Assembly: GCA_011525035.1 (NCBI GenBank)
Contig: WTIZ01000060.1
Span: 65,096-118,078 of the forward strand
Direction of reading: 5' to 3'
Length of the DNA stretch: 52,983 nt
From: Cryomorphaceae bacterium
GTDB taxonomy: Bacteria > Bacteroidota > Bacteroidia > Flavobacteriales > Schleiferiaceae
Part shown: piece by piece, positions 24,851 to 32,302 of the stretch
How the letters are laid out: every line of letters begins with the position of its first letter
How positions within the stretch are numbered: the stretch's first letter is position 1
Program-made: the position numbers and the translations under genes
Notes under the pieces: generated by a model
Databases searched by the model: none
The model's input: the letters and a program-made list of their open reading frames with translations, nothing else
Told to the model about the DNA's origin: nothing

Positions 24851-25342
24851 TTATATCGCTTCATCGAGCTTTTCCACAGCGCGCTTCACGTCGAAGTAGA
24901 AACGGCCGCCGATGCCGAAGTTCATGACCAAGCTAGGGGTTGGAATCACGGCCAGTCCTGGTGAAAATTCGAAGAAAATATCCAACGGTAAATCGTGGAG
25001 TTCATAGGCGATTCCTAGCGGTGCGCGTGCATAGATTTGGTTCTCGTTTTCGTAGCTCTTCACGTGTACTCCCAGTCCGTAATACAAAGGGATAGAACCG
25101 CGCTCGGCACTGATGTAGTCGTAGTTGTGCAACAGGAAATCTACACCAAGGTTGATGCCTGAGTTTTGTCCAGTACTATAGCCTACGGTGTATTGAAAGG
25201 CCTCGCTAGAATTGTTGAATTTCTTAATACTAAAACCGCTCGGCTCGCCTACTGCAAGGCCGATGCCGTAATGTCCTTTGTAGTCTTGAGCACCCGCAGA
25301 AAGGCCTATCGTAAGGGCCGCAAGGAGAAGTAGTTTTTTCAT
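24851..25342 (-). CDS. Small outer-membrane beta-barrel protein
   Basis: A 163-residue protein with a signal peptide (MKKLLLLAALTIGLSAGAQ). The mature part is composed of alternating aromatic and polar strands with GIGLAVGEPSGFSIKKF and YYGLGVHVKSY, and ends with GIGGRFYF, consistent with an eight-stranded barrel. The precise family was not recognised. Its ATG overlaps the end of lpxH by four bases, so the two are co-transcribed; this could mean an envelope role, but nothing more can be stated. Confidence 0.75.
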   Translation of the reverse strand: MKKLLLLAALTIGLSAGAQDYKGHYGIGLAVGEPSGFSIKKFNNSSEAFQYTVGYSTGQNSGINLGVDFLLHNYDYISAERGSIPLYYGLGVHVKSYENENQIYARAPLGIAYELHDLPLDIFFEFSPGLAVIPTPSLVMNFGIGGRFYFDVKRAVEKLDEAI

Positions 25343-26112
25343 TGTTTAGAGGAGTAGGTTGAGGTTGTTAAGGTTGTTCCGTCCCATTTGGCAAAAGAAT
25401 CTATGGAGATCCAGTCGCCCAATACAACGTATCTAGAGTCAATTTTAGTGCCATCCTTTCGCTCGCGAGTGATCGGTAAATCTTTGAGGTGGTGTCGGTG
25501 TCCGTAGATGAAAAAGTCGATGTTTTCATTTTCAAGAACCGATAAGCTGTGTTGGAGCTGGCGCTCTTTGTCGCCAAGGAAAGCATGGTCGTCGTCGCTT
25601 TGAGAATTTCGCGAGGCGCGCGACATCCGTGCAGCGAAACCGACCCCGAAATTCGGATGAAGCCGTCTGTACAACCACTGACACACCGGGTTGGTGAAGA
25701 TGCGCTTTATCATCTTGTATTTCAGGTCGCCTGGACCAAGGCCGTCGCCGTGGGCGATGTAAAATTGGCCTGTACCTAATTGAATTCTTAAGGGCTGGTG
25801 ATGCACAGTGGCGCCTAATTCTTCTTCAAGGTAATCGGTCATCCACAGGTCGTGGTTTCCAGTGAAAACATGCAGGTTCATGCCTTTGTCGGCCATATTT
25901 GCTAGGGTGCCTAACAAACGAGTATGACCCCGTGGAACGACTCTTTTGTATTCAAACCAATAATCGAACAGGTCGCCAACGATGTAAAGCGTTGCACAAT
26001 CGTCTTCAATGGACTTCAAAAAATCCACGACTTTCCGTTCGCGCTGTTGACTCTGCTCGAGGGAAGGCGCACCGAGGTGTAGGTCGGAAATAAAGTAAGT
26101 GTTCTGCTTCAC
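25339..26112 (-). CDS. lpxH: UDP-2,3-diacylglucosamine diphosphatase LpxH
   Basis: A 257-residue calcineurin-like metallophosphoesterase of lipid A synthesis, which turns UDP-2,3-diacylglucosamine into lipid X at the inner membrane face. Metal-site motifs are in order: ISDLHLG, GDLFDYW, TGNHD, IAHGDGLG and FIYGHRHH. The RNSQSDDDHAF region is typical of Bacteroidota LpxH. The start is uncertain: the open frame goes to a GTG at 26172, but the GTG at 26110-26112 (VKQNTYFISDLHLG) fits the family better and lies downstream of a -7-like AACCTTTG. It is divergent from the metal transport operon. Confidence 0.85.
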   Translation of the reverse strand: MKQNTYFISDLHLGAPSLEQSQQRERKVVDFLKSIEDDCATLYIVGDLFDYWFEYKRVVPRGHTRLLGTLANMADKGMNLHVFTGNHDLWMTDYLEEELGATVHHQPLRIQLGTGQFYIAHGDGLGPGDLKYKMIKRIFTNPVCQWLYRRLHPNFGVGFAARMSRASRNSQSDDDHAFLGDKERQLQHSLSVLENENIDFFIYGHRHHLKDLPITRERKDGTKIDSRYVVLGDWISIDSFAKWDGTTLTTSTYSSKQ

Positions 26113-26177
26113 GAAGTGCAAGGTACATTCTTCTTTCAAGATATCCTTAAGGCTTGTTGCGCATGTGAACACAAAGG

Positions 26178-26193
26178 TTTAGCTTTGCCTAAA
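26178..26193. promoter_or_regulatory. Candidate MntR/DtxR operator overlapping the mntR promoter
   Basis: TTTAGC-TTTG-CCTAAA is a 16-bp imperfect palindrome (one mismatch from TTTAGG-N4-CCTAAA), resembling the general form of DtxR-family boxes. It contains the -7 box TAGCTTTG (26180-26187), an exact match to TAnnTTTG, so a bound repressor would block transcription. The predicted transcript start is about 16 bases before the GTG of the regulator. Confidence 0.55.
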
Positions 26194-26209
26194 ACTATTT
26201 ATAGTCAAA

Positions 26210-26869
26210 GTGAAAACTCACTCAGAAAGCGAAGAAAATTACATTAAGGCCTTGTATCATTTGGGCGGTGGCGATGCGGTGTCGAATGGCGCGTTGGCGC
26301 AGCGCGTAGGTGCTAAAGGCCCTTCTGCCACACAGGCGGTGAAGCGATTGGCATCCAAAGGCCTGGCTGAGGTTATTCCTTATAAAGGTGTAAAGCTTAC
26401 TTCCGAAGGGCTAGCCCTAGCTAAGCACATCTTAAGAAAGCACCGTTTGTGGGAAACCTTCCTGGTGGAGAAATTAGGCTTTGGCTGGGAAGAGGTACAC
26501 CCTTTGGCGGAGCAGTTGGAGCATGTACAAAGCGGGGAATTGGTGGAAAAATTGGCCACGTATTTAGGCTCTCCCATCCACGATCCGCACGGTGATCCTA
26601 TACCGCAGGCAGACGGCGCCATACCCCCAACGATGGGTGAGCCGTTGCAGCAGTTTTCTGAAGGCAGCCGACTACGTGTGGTCCGTGTGGAAGATGCGGG
26701 AACCGACTTCTTCAATCAGCTCGACCAACTCAATATTAGTCTAGGCAAAGAATTCACCCTGATTTCCATCTCAAATTTCGATTCAAGCATCCAACTCAAA
26801 GCTACAGACGGTTCGCTGTTTTGGCTGAGCCATAGTATGTCCTCTAACATTTACGCAATCGCCCTATGA
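26210..26869 (+). CDS. mntR: DtxR/MntR-family metal-dependent transcriptional regulator
   Basis: A 219-residue regulator with a GTG start (MKTHSESEENYIKALYHL is the typical opening). A winged helix-turn-helix occupies about residues 5-65 (NGALAQRVGAKGPSATQAVKRLASKGL). The metal-binding dimerisation domain follows, with KHRLWETFL, HPLAEQLEHV and DPHGDPIP. A FeoA/SH3-like domain lies at about 145-219 (LRVVRVEDAGTDFFNQL to the end). It should repress the import operon when manganese or iron is sufficient. It is the first gene of the operon, its stop overlaps the next ATG (ATGA), and a palindrome covers its promoter, so self-regulation is likely. Manganese is inferred, not proven. Confidence 0.9.
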   Translation: MKTHSESEENYIKALYHLGGGDAVSNGALAQRVGAKGPSATQAVKRLASKGLAEVIPYKGVKLTSEGLALAKHILRKHRLWETFLVEKLGFGWEEVHPLAEQLEHVQSGELVEKLATYLGSPIHDPHGDPIPQADGAIPPTMGEPLQQFSEGSRLRVVRVEDAGTDFFNQLDQLNISLGKEFTLISISNFDSSIQLKATDGSLFWLSHSMSSNIYAIAL

Positions 26870-27756
26870 AAAGATTAATTACTCTGTTTTTTGCGGCTAT
26901 TATGTTTAGCGCTTGCCAGCAGCAGGCCCCTGTCGAGGTGCTTGCTACTACTTCGGTGATGGCCGATGCCGCTCGTCAAATTTTACCTGAGGAAATTCAG
27001 GTGGTTGCCCTTATGCAGAGCAACATTGACCCGCATTCCTACAAGCCAGTGGAGAGCGATGTGGCCAAGTTAAATAGTGCAACAATTGTCCTTCACAACG
27101 GCTTGCATTTGGAGGGAAAGATGACGGATATCTTGGAAAAGGTAGGGCGCAGCAAACCCGTATATGCCATGAGCAGCGCGTTGAAGCAAAATGACCTTAT
27201 AGAGGTAGGGCCAAACGTTCATGATCCACACATCTGGTTTGATCTAAACCTTTGGGCGCGTTGCGTGGAAGGTCTGGGTGGATTTCTGGCCCTTCAATAC
27301 CCGGATTATAGAGAAGGCATTATAGCCAATACAGAGCGCTATGCTGCAGAACTGCGCGCAGCACATGCAGATTTCGCTACTGCACTTATGGACGTTTCAG
27401 ACTCCAATAGAGCCATGGTAACGGCGCACGACGCCTTCTCTTATTTCGGTCGCGCATTCGCCATAGAGGTCAAGGGACTGCAAGGGGTGAGCACCGCGGC
27501 AGAGTTTGGAGTGAACGACATGCGCAGCACCGCGGAGTTTATTATCGAGAGAGAATTGACCACAGTTTTTACTGAAACCTCAGTGAATTCTAAAAGCATT
27601 GAGGCGTTGAAGGAAGCGGTAGAACAGAAAGGCGGCGAAGTGAAATTAGGCGAGCCATTGTTTTCTGATGCGCTTGGTGAACAAGGCACTCCGGAAGCTA
27701 CTTTAATAGGTGCTTTCAAATACAATACGACACAAATTTTAAACTCTTTGAAATGA
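26866..27756 (+). CDS. Metal ABC transporter substrate-binding lipoprotein (ZnuA/MntA type)
   Basis: A 296-residue cluster A-I solute-binding protein with a lipoprotein signal (IMFSAC). The metal ligands are recognisable: His in NIDPHSYKPVESDV, His in VHDPHIWFDLNLW, then Glu in the VFTETSVNSKS region and Asp in LFSDALGEQG. The absence of a long His-rich loop argues for manganese or iron rather than zinc. It is tethered in the periplasm and delivers the ion to the permease. The gene overlaps the regulator by four bases and the ATPase gene by four bases. Confidence 0.93.
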   Translation: MKRLITLFFAAIMFSACQQQAPVEVLATTSVMADAARQILPEEIQVVALMQSNIDPHSYKPVESDVAKLNSATIVLHNGLHLEGKMTDILEKVGRSKPVYAMSSALKQNDLIEVGPNVHDPHIWFDLNLWARCVEGLGGFLALQYPDYREGIIANTERYAAELRAAHADFATALMDVSDSNRAMVTAHDAFSYFGRAFAIEVKGLQGVSTAAEFGVNDMRSTAEFIIERELTTVFTETSVNSKSIEALKEAVEQKGGEVKLGEPLFSDALGEQGTPEATLIGAFKYNTTQILNSLK

Positions 27757-28556
27757 TGGAAAAGAGCATAGAAGTACACAACTTAACCGTCAGCTACCAC
27801 AGCAAACCTGTGCTATGGGACGTTGACTTTTCATTGCCGACGGGCAAGATTGTAGGCATCGTAGGTCCGAACGGTTCGGGTAAAACGACGATGTTGAAGA
27901 CCATTATGGGTCTGATGAAACCGGACAGTGGATACACGGAGATTTTCGGCCAACCTTTGGATAAGGTTCGTGAGCGCGTGAGCTATGTGCCGCAGCGTGA
28001 AAGCGTGGATTGGGACTTCCCTGCTGACGTCATGGATGTGGTTTTGATGGGCCGCTACCGCAAGAACAATTTGTTCCGTCGCATTTCAAAAGAAGATAAG
28101 CGCATTGCAACAGAAGCTTTGGAAAAAGTGAATTTGCTAGAGTTTGCCCACCGTCAGATTTCACAGCTTTCCGGCGGTCAGCAGCAGCGTGTCTTTATTG
28201 CACGTTCTCTGGCGCAGCAGGCGGACATCTATCTAATGGATGAGCCTTTTGTGGGGGTAGATGCCGCAACGGAAGATGCTATTTTACAGTTGTTGCGCGA
28301 GATGAAGAATCAAGGCAAGACTGTAATTATTGTGCACCACGACCTTCAGACGGCGAATGAATATTTCGATCACATCGTTCTGTTGAATACACGATTGGTT
28401 GCTGCCGGTCCAAAGGACGAAGTGTTCACCAAGGAATTGCTTCAAGAGGCTTACGGTGGTCGATTGACCGTGCTTTCTAAGCTGGGCGATTTGATCAGTA
28501 CCGAAGAATTCCCACTTCGCGAACCAGAATTCAAGGAAAACAAACCGGAGAAGTAA
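27753..28556 (+). CDS. Metal ABC transporter ATP-binding protein
   Basis: A 267-residue ABC ATPase: Walker A GPNGSGKTT, Q-loop VPQRESVDWDFPADV, signature LSGGQQQR, Walker B IYLMDEPFVGVD and H-loop VIIVHHDL. The segment after the Q-loop is typical of the manganese/zinc subfamily (SitB, MntB). It powers import of the metal bound by the upstream lipoprotein. ATGATG at 27753 gives two possible starts one codon apart. Confidence 0.94.
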   Translation: MMEKSIEVHNLTVSYHSKPVLWDVDFSLPTGKIVGIVGPNGSGKTTMLKTIMGLMKPDSGYTEIFGQPLDKVRERVSYVPQRESVDWDFPADVMDVVLMGRYRKNNLFRRISKEDKRIATEALEKVNLLEFAHRQISQLSGGQQQRVFIARSLAQQADIYLMDEPFVGVDAATEDAILQLLREMKNQGKTVIIVHHDLQTANEYFDHIVLLNTRLVAAGPKDEVFTKELLQEAYGGRLTVLSKLGDLISTEEFPLREPEFKENKPEK

Positions 28557-28559
28557 GCC

Positions 28560-29822
28560 ATGGATCCTATTTTCCTCAAGGTACTCATCGGAACCACATT
28601 GCTCGCTTCTTCTGCAGCGGTGGTTGGCGCCTTCAGTTATTTGAAGGGGCAGAGCCTTGTTGGAGATGCCATTGCACATGCCCTTTTACCGGGAGTGGTT
28701 TTGGCTTTTTTGTTGGGCGATGGCCGCAACCCCATTTTTCTTATCGTAGGTGCATTGATCAGCGGACTCATAGCGCATTACGGCATCGGTTATATCCAAA
28801 GCAGAACCAAGCTTAAAAGCGACACCGCGGTTAGTTTGGTGCTTTCCACTTTCTTCGGATTTGGCATCATGCTAATGTCTTTGATCCAAAGGTCTGGCCA
28901 GGGCCAGCAGGCGGGTTTAGAGCGCTACCTTTTGGGAAAGGCTGCAGCGATTACCATGGATGATGTCTACGTTTTTTCTGCGCTTGCTGTCCTTTTGATG
29001 GTGGGTGTAGGGCTCTTTTACAAGGGGTTCCAATTGATGACCTTTAACGAGGATTTTGCCGCTGCTATTGGCCTTCCGGTTACGTTTATCCGATTCACCT
29101 TTACCGTCCTAACCGTTCTTGCCATCACCATTGGTATTCAGACGGTAGGTGTGGTGCTCATGGCGGCCCTTTTGATCACTCCCTCGGCAGCCGCTCGAGC
29201 TTGGACAAAAAGCTTACCCACTATGTTGCTTCTTGCTGCTGTTTTTGCGGCGAGCTCGGCCATTACGGGCACCTACATTTCTAGCGCTATACCAAAGATG
29301 CCTACGGGCCCTTGGGTAGTCATAATTTTAGCAATCTTTGGATTCGGCTCATTGATTTTTGCTCCGGAAAAGGGTTGGTTGGCCAAGCGCAGAAGGGCTT
29401 TGGCGAATCAAAAGAAGACCGTTCGAGAAAACGTATTGAAGCTGATGTATCAGCAAGAAGAGCGCAGAGATCTTAATGTGGTGTTATCGAACACAGATAT
29501 TTTGGACATCCGAGCGATGCGCCCAGAAAAATTGCGGAATGCTCTAAGAGATTTGAAGCGTCGATTGCTCGTTGTGGAGCACGGCAGCGGTTATGCGTTG
29601 ACTGAGCTAGGTCGTAGTGAAGGCCGTAGGGTAGTGCGTTTGCACCGCCTTTGGGAGCTGTATTTGACAGAGCGCTTGGGCATGGCTGCCGACCACATCC
29701 ACCCGGGTGCGGAGACCATGGAGCATGTGATTACTCCAGAGATTGAAGAATTATTAGTTAAAGAATTGGGGAATCCAGAATTGGACCCCCACCAAAGTCC
29801 TATTCCTTATGAAGAAGCTTAG
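28560..29822 (+). CDS. Metal ABC transporter permease fused to a DtxR-like C-terminal domain
   Basis: A 420-residue protein. Residues 1 to about 275 are a polytopic ABC-3 permease (VVGAFSYLKGQSLVGDAIAHALLPG, TFNEDFAAAIGLP, LLITPSAAARAW). A basic linker follows (PEKGWLAKRRRALANQKK), then about 120 cytoplasmic residues that resemble a DtxR-family regulator: a winged-helix-like part (KLRNALRDLKRRLLVVEHG, YALTELGRSEGRR) and the metal-binding helix motifs HRLWELYLTERLG, HPGAETMEHV and DPHQSPIP. These parallel HRLWETFLVEKLG, HPLAEQLEHV and DPHGDPIP in the regulator of the same operon. The tail may sense metal in the cytoplasm and gate the channel. It lies three bases after the ATPase gene and overlaps the next gene by 14 bases. 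Confidence 0.9.
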   Translation: MDPIFLKVLIGTTLLASSAAVVGAFSYLKGQSLVGDAIAHALLPGVVLAFLLGDGRNPIFLIVGALISGLIAHYGIGYIQSRTKLKSDTAVSLVLSTFFGFGIMLMSLIQRSGQGQQAGLERYLLGKAAAITMDDVYVFSALAVLLMVGVGLFYKGFQLMTFNEDFAAAIGLPVTFIRFTFTVLTVLAITIGIQTVGVVLMAALLITPSAAARAWTKSLPTMLLLAAVFAASSAITGTYISSAIPKMPTGPWVVIILAIFGFGSLIFAPEKGWLAKRRRALANQKKTVRENVLKLMYQQEERRDLNVVLSNTDILDIRAMRPEKLRNALRDLKRRLLVVEHGSGYALTELGRSEGRRVVRLHRLWELYLTERLGMAADHIHPGAETMEHVITPEIEELLVKELGNPELDPHQSPIPYEEA

Positions 29823-30660
29823 CCTTTTGGCAGCAGTGCTGCTCAGCAACCTTGCATGGTCACAGACCGACACGATCATGGCTGCAATCGCCACGGACCG
29901 TCCCGACATTACCGAGAGTGCCTTTATCACTCCCGTGGGTTGGTTCCAATATGAAGGCGGGTACCAATTCTCAAACAGCGTCGGCAACCTTGATGTCACC
30001 ACAAACAGACACCAGATTGAGGAGGTGCTTCGCTTTGGATTGACCGAGCGATTTGAGGTGAGAGCAGTAATCAATACTAATACAGAGGCTTATACGAGTC
30101 CTACTATTTTCATCAATCCCGCCGGTGTTCGAGGCATTGATCCTGTGACCGTTGGGTTCAAATACAACCTCGCGAGCGAAAGCGATAGAATGCCGCAGAC
30201 GACTTGGCTTAGCCACCTGAGCTTTCCACAAGTGGCCTTTGGCGATTACCGAGCAGTTACACAGGTGAATACTGTCTTCCACGAGCAGCGCTTGATGATG
30301 GAAAAAGGCATCACTGATAGATTTGGTCTGGCGACAAACATTGGCGTTGCTGGAACCATGAGCGGTTCCAACGGCTTCATTAACGAAGGGATGTTCTCTT
30401 TTGCAGCGGGCTACGACCTTGGCAACAATTGGGGCATGTACGCCGAATATTTCATGGATTGGCAACTCATTGCGGGCCAATTCTTCTACACCCCCTACGT
30501 CGATGGTGGAATTACCAAACTCCTTTCCAACGACCTTCAGCTTGATATTTATGCCGGTTACGACTTATCAGAAACCTTCGGTACTCGATTGCCAACCACC
30601 GGCTGGTTCATCGGAACAGGGGTGAGTTACCGTCTTCCATTAGCTCATTATTTGCGTTAG
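29809..30660 (+). CDS. Outer-membrane transporter-like protein (MetA-pathway family) inside the metal operon
   Basis: A 283-residue protein with a signal peptide (MKKLSLLAAVLLSNLAWSQ). The mature start IATDRPDITESAFITPVGWFQYEGGYQF is typical of the MetA-pathway/transporter family of putative beta-barrels (DRPD motif), and the rest shows alternating strands, GLTERFEVRA, and an aromatic C-terminal part. Its start codon lies inside the end of the permease gene, and its stop overlaps the start of the second permease by one base, so translation is closely coupled. An outer-membrane channel or receptor for the same metal is a reasonable inference. Confidence 0.75.
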   Translation: MKKLSLLAAVLLSNLAWSQTDTIMAAIATDRPDITESAFITPVGWFQYEGGYQFSNSVGNLDVTTNRHQIEEVLRFGLTERFEVRAVINTNTEAYTSPTIFINPAGVRGIDPVTVGFKYNLASESDRMPQTTWLSHLSFPQVAFGDYRAVTQVNTVFHEQRLMMEKGITDRFGLATNIGVAGTMSGSNGFINEGMFSFAAGYDLGNNWGMYAEYFMDWQLIAGQFFYTPYVDGGITKLLSNDLQLDIYAGYDLSETFGTRLPTTGWFIGTGVSYRLPLAHYLR

Positions 30661-31529
30661 TGAATCCCTCTGTATCCATAGCATTGGTAGCGGCTTTTAT
30701 CGCCATTGCCTGCTCCCTCCTCGGGGCCTTTTTGGTACTGCGAAAAATGACCATGGTAGGAGATGCGATTTCGCATGCAGTCTTGCCAGGCATTGCCATT
30801 GCCTATTGGCTCTCCCAGAGCAGAGCCAGCTTATGGATGTTTTTAGGCGCAGCCATTGTTGGGGTGGGCGCAACCATAGTGATTGAGGTTTTACGCAAAA
30901 AACTGCGGGTTCAAAGTGATGCGAGTATTGGCATGACTTTCACCTCGCTTTTTGCACTTGGCGTGGTACTCATTACCTATTGGAGCGACAGCGTTGATCT
31001 CGACCAGGAATGTGTGCTCTACGGCGAAATTGCCTATGTTCCATTTAACCTTTGGTTGGTTGATGGGGTTTCTTACGGTCCAATTGCCTTGTGGTCATCC
31101 GGTATTCTTCTTCTTGTTGTCCTTCTATACATTGTCATCGGCTACAAAGGCCTCAAGATGACCAGCTTCAACGAGGATTACGCGGCTGTTTTGGGCATTG
31201 CGGCAGGCCTGTGGAATTTGAGTTTGATGTCCATGGTGAGCCTTGCAACGGTGGTCAGTTTTGAAAGTGTTGGCGCCATCTTGGTAGTAGCACTTTTAGT
31301 GGCTCCCGCAGCGACAGCCTACCTGTTTATACAGCGACTAAAGCCATTACTTATTGCTAGCGCCTCTATCGGCCTAGTAGGTGCTTTGGGCGGCTATGGG
31401 CTGAGCAAGGTGTTAGAGACGAGCATAGCAGGATCTATAGCCACCGTACTGGGTGCGCTATTTTTGATAGCTTTAATCATTCATTCACTTTTAGCACGAA
31501 AAACAAGCAAGTATGCAGTGGAAGCTTAA
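30660..31529 (+). CDS. Metal ABC transporter permease, second subunit
   Basis: A 289-residue ABC-3 family permease with about eight or nine transmembrane segments: LLGAFLVLRKMTMVGDAISHAVLPGIAIAYW, VQSDASIGMTFTSLFALGVVLI, KMTSFNEDYAAVLGI and VGAILVVALLVAPAATA. It lacks the DtxR-like extension of its partner. The start is GTG at 30660, overlapping the preceding TAG by one base. With the first permease it should form the membrane channel; in the related Mn/Zn/Fe systems two-permease forms are common. Confidence 0.92.
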   Translation: MNPSVSIALVAAFIAIACSLLGAFLVLRKMTMVGDAISHAVLPGIAIAYWLSQSRASLWMFLGAAIVGVGATIVIEVLRKKLRVQSDASIGMTFTSLFALGVVLITYWSDSVDLDQECVLYGEIAYVPFNLWLVDGVSYGPIALWSSGILLLVVLLYIVIGYKGLKMTSFNEDYAAVLGIAAGLWNLSLMSMVSLATVVSFESVGAILVVALLVAPAATAYLFIQRLKPLLIASASIGLVGALGGYGLSKVLETSIAGSIATVLGALFLIALIIHSLLARKTSKYAVEA

Positions 31530-31956
31530 GTCTTTTGAGGAGTTGACTCCACAAGAATTGTACGGGATTCTCAGGTTGCGTAGCGAGGTCTTCGTGGTAG
31601 AGCAAGACTGTGTGTATTTAGACGCTGACGGTTACGACGATAAGTGCTTACATCTTTGGGCGCAAGATGGAGAGGAGTACGTGGCCTGTACAAGAATTTT
31701 ACCCGCCGGAGTCTATTACGAGGAAGCTTCCATTGGAAGGGTGATTGTCGCGAAAAGCCACAGAGGCGGCGTTCTAGGCAAAGAATTGATGCGCCGTTCG
31801 GAGGAAGCACTGTATGCCACAGGCGAGCGCGGTCCTATTAAAATCATGGCGCAGTCGTATTTATTACAATGGTATTCTTCCCAAGGCTATAAAGCTCAGG
31901 GTGAAGATTTTCTAGAGGACGGCATACCCCACCGAATCATGGTGAAGGCCCCTTAA
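31513..31956 (+). CDS. ElaA-like GNAT acetyltransferase
   Basis: A 147-residue GNAT protein: RLRSEVFVVEQDCVYLDADGYDDKCLHLWA near the start is typical of ElaA, and IGRVIVAKSHRGGVLGKELMRRSEEAL gives the acetyl-CoA-binding beta4-alpha3 region. The acetyl acceptor is not known. It overlaps the permease gene by 17 bases, so it shares the operon without an obvious link to metal uptake. Confidence 0.87.
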   Translation: MQWKLKSFEELTPQELYGILRLRSEVFVVEQDCVYLDADGYDDKCLHLWAQDGEEYVACTRILPAGVYYEEASIGRVIVAKSHRGGVLGKELMRRSEEALYATGERGPIKIMAQSYLLQWYSSQGYKAQGEDFLEDGIPHRIMVKAP

Positions 31957-32158
31957 TACTGGCCTTCAAAGATCAGCTATACGATATTACCAACTTAGTT
32001 GACCGTATTCAAATAATTGGGCAAAAGGCGCCCTATATTTAAGATGTAATTTTGTGATAAAGAACCTATTGCAGTCTATAATGTGTTGCTTATCAACTAC
32101 TTAACAGGCTCAAACAAGTATTCATCTTTGATTTCAGAATTATGCAGAATATGAGCAT

Positions 32159-32180
32159 TCATATTTTGATGTGTTAGTTG
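32159..32180. repeat. 22-bp direct repeat, copy 1
   Basis: A 22-bp sequence beginning TCATATTTTG and ending GTTAGTTG is identical at 32159-32180 and 33569-33590. In both places it is followed within 5 bases by a GC-rich hairpin with a T-rich tail on the plus strand. Confidence 0.85.
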
Positions 32181-32184
32181 AAGC

Positions 32185-32214
32185 AACCCTGGATCTGTGA
32201 TCCGGGGTTTGTTT
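32185..32214 (+). terminator. Rho-independent terminator or attenuator
   Basis: An 11-bp stem AACCCTGGATC/GATCCGGGGTT (one T-G pair) with a TGT loop, followed by TGTTTATT. It could end the metal operon, end a small RNA, or act as an attenuator ahead of the oxidoreductase gene 89 bases on. Confidence 0.7.
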
Positions 32215-32269
32215 ATTAGATAAAAGGGTAGAGGTGACATTTATCACATAGTCATCGAATAAGGCGCTC

Positions 32270-32277
32270 TAGTTTTG
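32270..32277 (+). promoter_or_regulatory. -7 box of the sulfide:quinone oxidoreductase-like gene
   Basis: TAGTTTTG matches TAnnTTTG exactly and predicts transcription from about 32284, leaving a leader of about 20 bases (ending AAATAAACTAAACGCC) before the ATG at 32303. No clear -33 box was found. Confidence 0.5.
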
Positions 32278-32302
32278 AGTGAAAACAAATAAACTAAACG
32301 CC

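Larger units (their letters stand above)
32060..32214 (+). ncRNA. Candidate small RNA, about 155 nt
   Basis: A -7-type box TAATTTTG at 32047-32054 (exact match to TAnnTTTG) predicts a start near 32060. The region ends in a rho-independent hairpin. No open frame with coding character lies inside, and nothing resembling a known RNA family was recognised. It could equally be the 3' end of the metal operon transcript, as the acetyltransferase has no closer terminator. Confidence 0.25.
31957..32302. other. 346-base intergenic region with possible small RNA
   Basis: No protein gene was found. It contains an exact -7-type box (TAATTTTG, 32047-32054), the first copy of a 22-bp repeat (32159-32180), a plus-strand hairpin terminator (32185-32214) and a second exact -7-type box (32270-32277) immediately before the oxidoreductase gene. 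A 21-codon minus-strand frame within it is probably chance. Confidence 0.6.

Noticed and set aside
32116-32163. Minus-strand mini-frame of 21 codons starting next to the 22-bp repeat
   Set aside because: Too short to support, no -7 box on the minus strand, no recognisable peptide. The other repeat copy opens a different unrelated frame.
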